Below are positions 60,862 through 64,000 of a stretch of 64,000 bases of DNA, in pieces. Both the position numbers and the translations under genes were made by a program. Each line of letters begins with the position of its first letter. The stretch's first letter is position 1. The notes under the pieces are model-generated. The model saw nothing but the letters and a program-made list of their open reading frames with translations. It was not told the origin of the DNA and did no database searches. The DNA is from an uncultured Paracoccaceae bacterium (GTDB taxonomy: Bacteria > Pseudomonadota > Alphaproteobacteria > Rhodobacterales > Rhodobacteraceae): assembly GCA_947492825.1 (NCBI GenBank), contig CANLNT010000001.1, positions 1,426,001 through 1,490,000 of the forward strand. The letters run 5' to 3'.

Positions 60862-63191
60862 CAGAATGTGGTCGAAATGGTCACGTCAAAGTTCTTGGTC
60901 TTGTCACCATCCTGCACGTCAACCGGTTCGGTGAAGTTGAACCGCAGCGGACCAATCGGCGTATCCCAGAAGATCGACACACCTGCAATCGTCCGCGCCG
61001 TGTAGTCGTTGTATAGCACGTCAGCCTCGGACAAGCCGCGCAGATTTCCTACATCCCAGACAGAGCCGTGGTCGATGAAAGCACCACCGGTGATCCCATA
61101 TTCCTCGGGCAGACCAATGGGGAACTCAGCCTCAAGCCGGGCAACTGCAAAAGCATTGCCGCCCAATGCGTCATCTGTTGCCGCATCCCGCGGACCAATA
61201 CCACCCGCTTCAAAGCCACGCATCAAGCGGCTGCCAAGAAAGAAACGATCGGTCACACGGCTGTCACCATCATTGTACTGCAGGTATCCACCTTCGATGG
61301 TGGCGCGCAGCGTCAGCTCTTCGTTCCAGACCTTGGTCTCTGCTGCAGCCAGCGCCGTGGTCTTGATGAACTGCGTATCACCAATCCCGAACTCCTGCCC
61401 AAAGCGCAGGACAAAGCCTGCATTCGGGTTTAACCCGGTGCGGCGGCTGTCATAGCTGTAACCATAGCCGATGGATTGCGTTGTGATCGCACCCAATTCA
61501 ACCTCTTCGCGGATGATCTGGCTGATGGTCGTGTCGGTCACATCAATGCCCGACAGATTGGTGTAATCCACCGCGTAAAAGACCGACAAACGACCGTTCT
61601 CGCTGATCGGAAAGGCCAGCGAAGGGCTGAACCGGAAAACTTCGGTGTCGTAGACAGCGTTCTCAGCCTCGGTCGTGCGATAATCAATCGCCAGACCAAA
61701 CCGCAGATCGCGGCCCAGGAATTGCGGTTCTGCAAAGTCAAACGCGAAGACACGGTTGGTTTCCGCCGTCGACAATTCAAAGTTCAGCAACTGGCCCCGG
61801 CCCAGAAAGTTTCGCTCACGGAAGCTCGCCAGCAAGCTGACCCCGGTGTCCGAATTGTAGTTGGCACCAAACGACAGCGACCCCGTCGGCTGCTCTGCCA
61901 CATCAACATCCACAATCACCTGATCCGGCGTGCTGCCTTCACGGGCTTCAACGTTGGCGTTGGAAAAGAACCCCATTGCCCGGATACGCTCTGCCGCTTG
62001 CCGCACTTCACGTGGGTTGAACGGATCGCCTTCCACCGTGCGGAACTGGTTGCGCACAACCCGGTCCAGCGTGGTGTTGTTGCCTTCAATGTCGATCCGC
62101 TCCACAAAAATGCGTGGCCCACGGGTCAGCGCATAGGTGACATCTAGCGTCAGCGCCCGATCATTGCGGGTTATACGCGGATCAACAGCGACAAAATTCA
62201 GACCGCGCTGAATCGCCAGACGTTCCAGTCGCGCAATGTCATTCTCGACCCGGCTGGGGCTGTAGACCGACCCGGGCTTCGTCGCCACTGCTGCCTGAAA
62301 TTCAGCGATGTCTGGCTCGGGGATTTCGGACACCACCGTGATATTGCCAAAGCGGAACTGCTGCCCTTCCTGCACATTGAAGGTCACAAGATACGCGTCG
62401 CGTTCGCGGGTCAGGGCAACATCCACGTTCAGCACCTGAAAATCGGCATAGCCGCGCGATTGGTAGAAATCTGTCAGCACCTGCCGGTCAAAACCGATCC
62501 GCTCGTTCGAGAACGTATCGCGGCTGATGACGGACCGTAGAAAGCCCGCCTGCTTGGTTTCCAGCACGCCGCGCAAGCGACGCTCGGAATAGCTGCGGTT
62601 GCCGATAAAGCTGATCCGCTCAATCTCAGTGACGCCGGACTCACTCACCGCAAAAACCAGATCAACGCGGTTGTCGGACTGTCGAATGATCTGCGGCACG
62701 ACACTGGCGTTGATCCGGCCTTCTGATGCATAGATCTGCGCAATCGCGGCGGCATCCCGCTCTGCCTGCGCCGGCGAATAGACCCGACGCGGCGTGCTTG
62801 TCACGACGGACAGCAATTCGGCATCGCGCAGACGGCTGTTTCCTTCGATGTTGATCCGGTTGATCGTCGGGAACTCGACCACCTCAATCCGAAGCGTGCC
62901 ACCCTGCGGCGTGATATTCACTGCCTCAAACAGCCCGCTTTCGCGGATCCGCTGGCCTGCGGCGTTCAATTCTCCCGCTGACACGGCCTCACCGCGACTG
63001 ATTCCCGCAAATGTCAGGATCGCCTGATCGGACACGCGATTGTTGCCCTCGATGATCACGCTGTTGAATGCAAAGTTCTGGGCCTGTGCAGGCCCCGTCA
63101 AAAGCGCCCCAAGTGTCAGAAAAAGAACGACAAAGCCGCGCACCCAGGCATTCGCCCATCGCACCGCGGCGTCTTTGATTTTCGATGTCAT
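60861..63191 (-). CDS. bamA: Outer-membrane protein assembly factor BamA
   Basis: The core of the machine that folds beta-barrels into the outer membrane (776 residues). A signal peptide ends near residue 37 (AQA-QN). Five POTRA domains fill about 38-420, each with a phrase such as INRINIEGNSRLRD or RIDIEGNNTT. The C-terminal barrel runs to a final phenylalanine (DVTISTTF) and includes the lid-loop motif in SRLMRGFEAGGIGPRD. It leads bamA-skp-fabZ-lpxA-lpxI-lpxB. A terminator-like hairpin upstream (63267-63285) suggests a promoter of its own. Confidence 0.97.
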   Translation of the reverse strand: MTSKIKDAAVRWANAWVRGFVVLFLTLGALLTGPAQAQNFAFNSVIIEGNNRVSDQAILTFAGISRGEAVSAGELNAAGQRIRESGLFEAVNITPQGGTLRIEVVEFPTINRINIEGNSRLRDAELLSVVTSTPRRVYSPAQAERDAAAIAQIYASEGRINASVVPQIIRQSDNRVDLVFAVSESGVTEIERISFIGNRSYSERRLRGVLETKQAGFLRSVISRDTFSNERIGFDRQVLTDFYQSRGYADFQVLNVDVALTRERDAYLVTFNVQEGQQFRFGNITVVSEIPEPDIAEFQAAVATKPGSVYSPSRVENDIARLERLAIQRGLNFVAVDPRITRNDRALTLDVTYALTRGPRIFVERIDIEGNNTTLDRVVRNQFRTVEGDPFNPREVRQAAERIRAMGFFSNANVEAREGSTPDQVIVDVDVAEQPTGSLSFGANYNSDTGVSLLASFRERNFLGRGQLLNFELSTAETNRVFAFDFAEPQFLGRDLRFGLAIDYRTTEAENAVYDTEVFRFSPSLAFPISENGRLSVFYAVDYTNLSGIDVTDTTISQIIREEVELGAITTQSIGYGYSYDSRRTGLNPNAGFVLRFGQEFGIGDTQFIKTTALAAAETKVWNEELTLRATIEGGYLQYNDGDSRVTDRFFLGSRLMRGFEAGGIGPRDAATDDALGGNAFAVARLEAEFPIGLPEEYGITGGAFIDHGSVWDVGNLRGLSEADVLYNDYTARTIAGVSIFWDTPIGPLRFNFTEPVDVQDGDKTKNFDVTISTTF

Positions 63192-63266
63192 GAGCAGCGC
63201 CTGTTTTTATTGATCCCCGTTGCTTCTGAATTACCGGGTCTCAGGCGGGTTGTCAAAACGAAGAAA

Positions 63267-63285
63267 CGCGCCCGGCGGGGGCGCG
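63267..63285 (-). terminator. Rho-independent terminator between the 41-residue gene and bamA
   Basis: On the minus strand CGCGCCC-ccgcc-GGGCGCG forms a 7-bp GC stem followed by TTTCTTCG. It lies 28 bases after the small gene's stop. The T-run is imperfect, so termination may be partial. Confidence 0.65.
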
Positions 63286-63313
63286 CTTGACCATTTCCAG
63301 ACTGTGGCGGGCC

Positions 63314-63439
63314 TTACATCATCCCGACGTAGGCACCTGCATATAGTGCCCCGACAAGCGCACCCGTATAGATGATGCGATCCCAGTTCAGGGTCAGCAA
63401 AACGCTTACGCCGCGATATCCTTGTGCCAAAGTCTGCAT
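63314..63439 (-). CDS. 41-residue single-pass membrane protein
   Basis: A short open frame with a strong ribosome binding site (GAGGAGTGA) 4 bases before its ATG. The product starts MQTLAQGYRGVSVLLTLNWD and has one hydrophobic helix (about residues 22-41) rich in Gly, Ala and Tyr, ending MM. It sits between rseP and bamA on the same strand and is followed by a terminator-like hairpin. I recognise no family. The good start signal, membrane helix and placement support a real gene. Confidence 0.62.
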   Translation of the reverse strand: MQTLAQGYRGVSVLLTLNWDRIIYTGALVGALYAGAYVGMM

Positions 63440-63508
63440 GATCTCACTCCTCAGATGACCCAAATCTAGGGGTCAAATGCGGCGCGAATGTGGCAGATTT
63501 GGGCAGCT

Positions 63509-64000
63509 TCAGGGGCAAAGCACCAGATCGTTGAGCAACGCAAAGGTCATTAACCCCGCGATAATCGCAAGCCCGCCGACCATCAGGAAATTAAGCGCAC
63601 GGTCACTGGGACGACGACGCGCCACGGCCTCGTAAGCGTGAAACACCAGATGCCCGCCATCCAGAATAGGGATCGGAAACAGGTTCAACAGCCCCACCGC
63701 CGCTGACAACATGCCCAGAAACAGCACATAGCTTTGTGCGCCCTGCGCGGCCATCGACCCGCTCGCCTGCGCAATGCCCACAGGCCCTGACAGGTTACAG
63801 GTCGAAATCCCGCCGGTCATGATCTCCCACAGGCCCGACAGCGACATGGTGATCGTGAACCACAATCGGTCCACCCCCAGTTTCAACGCCTCCCATGGCC
63901 CAATCGGGTCGGTCGCTGGGTCAAAAAAGAACGTGCCGCCAATGCCGATCCGCCAGAACTGCGCATAGCTGCCATCGGCCTGCGGCTCGTCCTGATAGCG
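63509..64000 (-). CDS. rseP: Site-2 metalloprotease RseP, C-terminal part, cut by right edge
   Basis: The C-terminal 163 residues of an M50-family intramembrane zinc protease. It cleaves membrane anti-sigma factors after a site-1 cut, releasing envelope stress sigma factors. The LDG motif that supplies the third zinc ligand is in PIPILDGGHLVFH, with two membrane helices around it. NLSGPVGIAQASG is a conserved region after the PDZ domain. The HExxH motif and PDZ domains lie outside the window. Being directly upstream of bamA is standard. Confidence 0.92.
   Translation of the reverse strand, partial: RYQDEPQADGSYAQFWRIGIGGTFFFDPATDPIGPWEALKLGVDRLWFTITMSLSGLWEIMTGGISTCNLSGPVGIAQASGSMAAQGAQSYVLFLGMLSAAVGLLNLFPIPILDGGHLVFHAYEAVARRRPSDRALNFLMVGGLAIIAGLMTFALLNDLVLCP

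Noticed and set aside
1-64000. CRISPR arrays, insertion sequences, prophage, rRNA operons and toxin-antitoxin pairs
   Set aside because: I saw no regularly spaced direct repeats, transposase or phage genes, or rRNA segments. The RatA-like protein is a START-domain family member without a paired antitoxin.

Overview
The window is ordinary chromosome of an alphaproteobacterium, most likely a member of the Rhodobacteraceae (Roseobacter group). The evidence is the gene content and order: aglEFGAK sugar import, olsBA, chpT, proA-proB-obgE followed by GNAT genes and rpmA-rplU, dusB-ntrBC-ntrYX-trkAH-hfq-hflX, a fused ispDF, and rseP-bamA-skp-fabZ-lpxA-lpxI-lpxB. An L21 protein with a long C-terminal extension and an NtrC without the GAFTGA loop fit the same group. 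Genes are tightly packed on both strands with many start/stop overlaps. I see no rRNA, CRISPR array, insertion sequence, prophage or integrase. No gene-free stretch exceeds about 250 bases.

Layout. 0-1.1 kb: a cut-off membrane protein gene divergent from an XRE/MmyB-like regulator. 1.3-11.3 kb: an alpha-glucoside utilisation locus. A binding-protein ABC importer, GH13 alpha-glucosidase and ATPase lie on the minus strand; a divergent LacI regulator, GH1 beta-glucosidase and glucokinase lie on the plus strand. Together they import a glucoside, hydrolyse it and phosphorylate the glucose. 11.4-15.9 kb: tRNA-Gly(CCC), the tRNA methyltransferase TrmJ, a TfoX-like protein, a ThiE-like protein, the ornithine-lipid pair OlsB/OlsA, a DUF3553 protein and the phosphotransferase ChpT. 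15.9-22 kb: proA, proB, obgE, three GNAT acetyltransferases, L27 and the extended L21.

22-28.6 kb: a small lipoprotein, a methyltransferase, a DUF4345 membrane protein, an Ntn-hydrolase of the penicillin acylase family, a GGDEF protein, HflX and Hfq. 28.7-38.8 kb: TrkH/TrkA potassium uptake and the NtrYX and NtrBC two-component systems with DusB. 39-41.1 kb: IspDF, PgpA and a CinA C-terminal-type amidase. 41.3-44.8 kb: an ammonium transporter, a PrpD-like protein, a RatA/Coq10-like START protein and Hpt. 44.8-49.2 kb: a 60-residue membrane protein, two cytochromes c behind an unusual structured leader, LipA, and a divergent pair of Rhodobacterales proteins (DUF6456, DUF6477) sharing a perfect CtrA box. 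49.2-57 kb: a non-pyrrolysine MttB-family protein, GuaA, an FkbM methyltransferase, two EamA transporters and a FadL-like porin. 57-64 kb: the outer-membrane assembly and lipid A operon, running off the right edge in rseP.

The items I would look at first are the alternative inverted repeats before the cytochrome c gene (45020-45089), the CtrA box at 48732-48747, the L21 extension, the missing GAFTGA loop in NtrC, and an unlisted 41-residue gene between rseP and bamA. Most of the window is housekeeping. I found no clear case of a wholly new multi-gene system.
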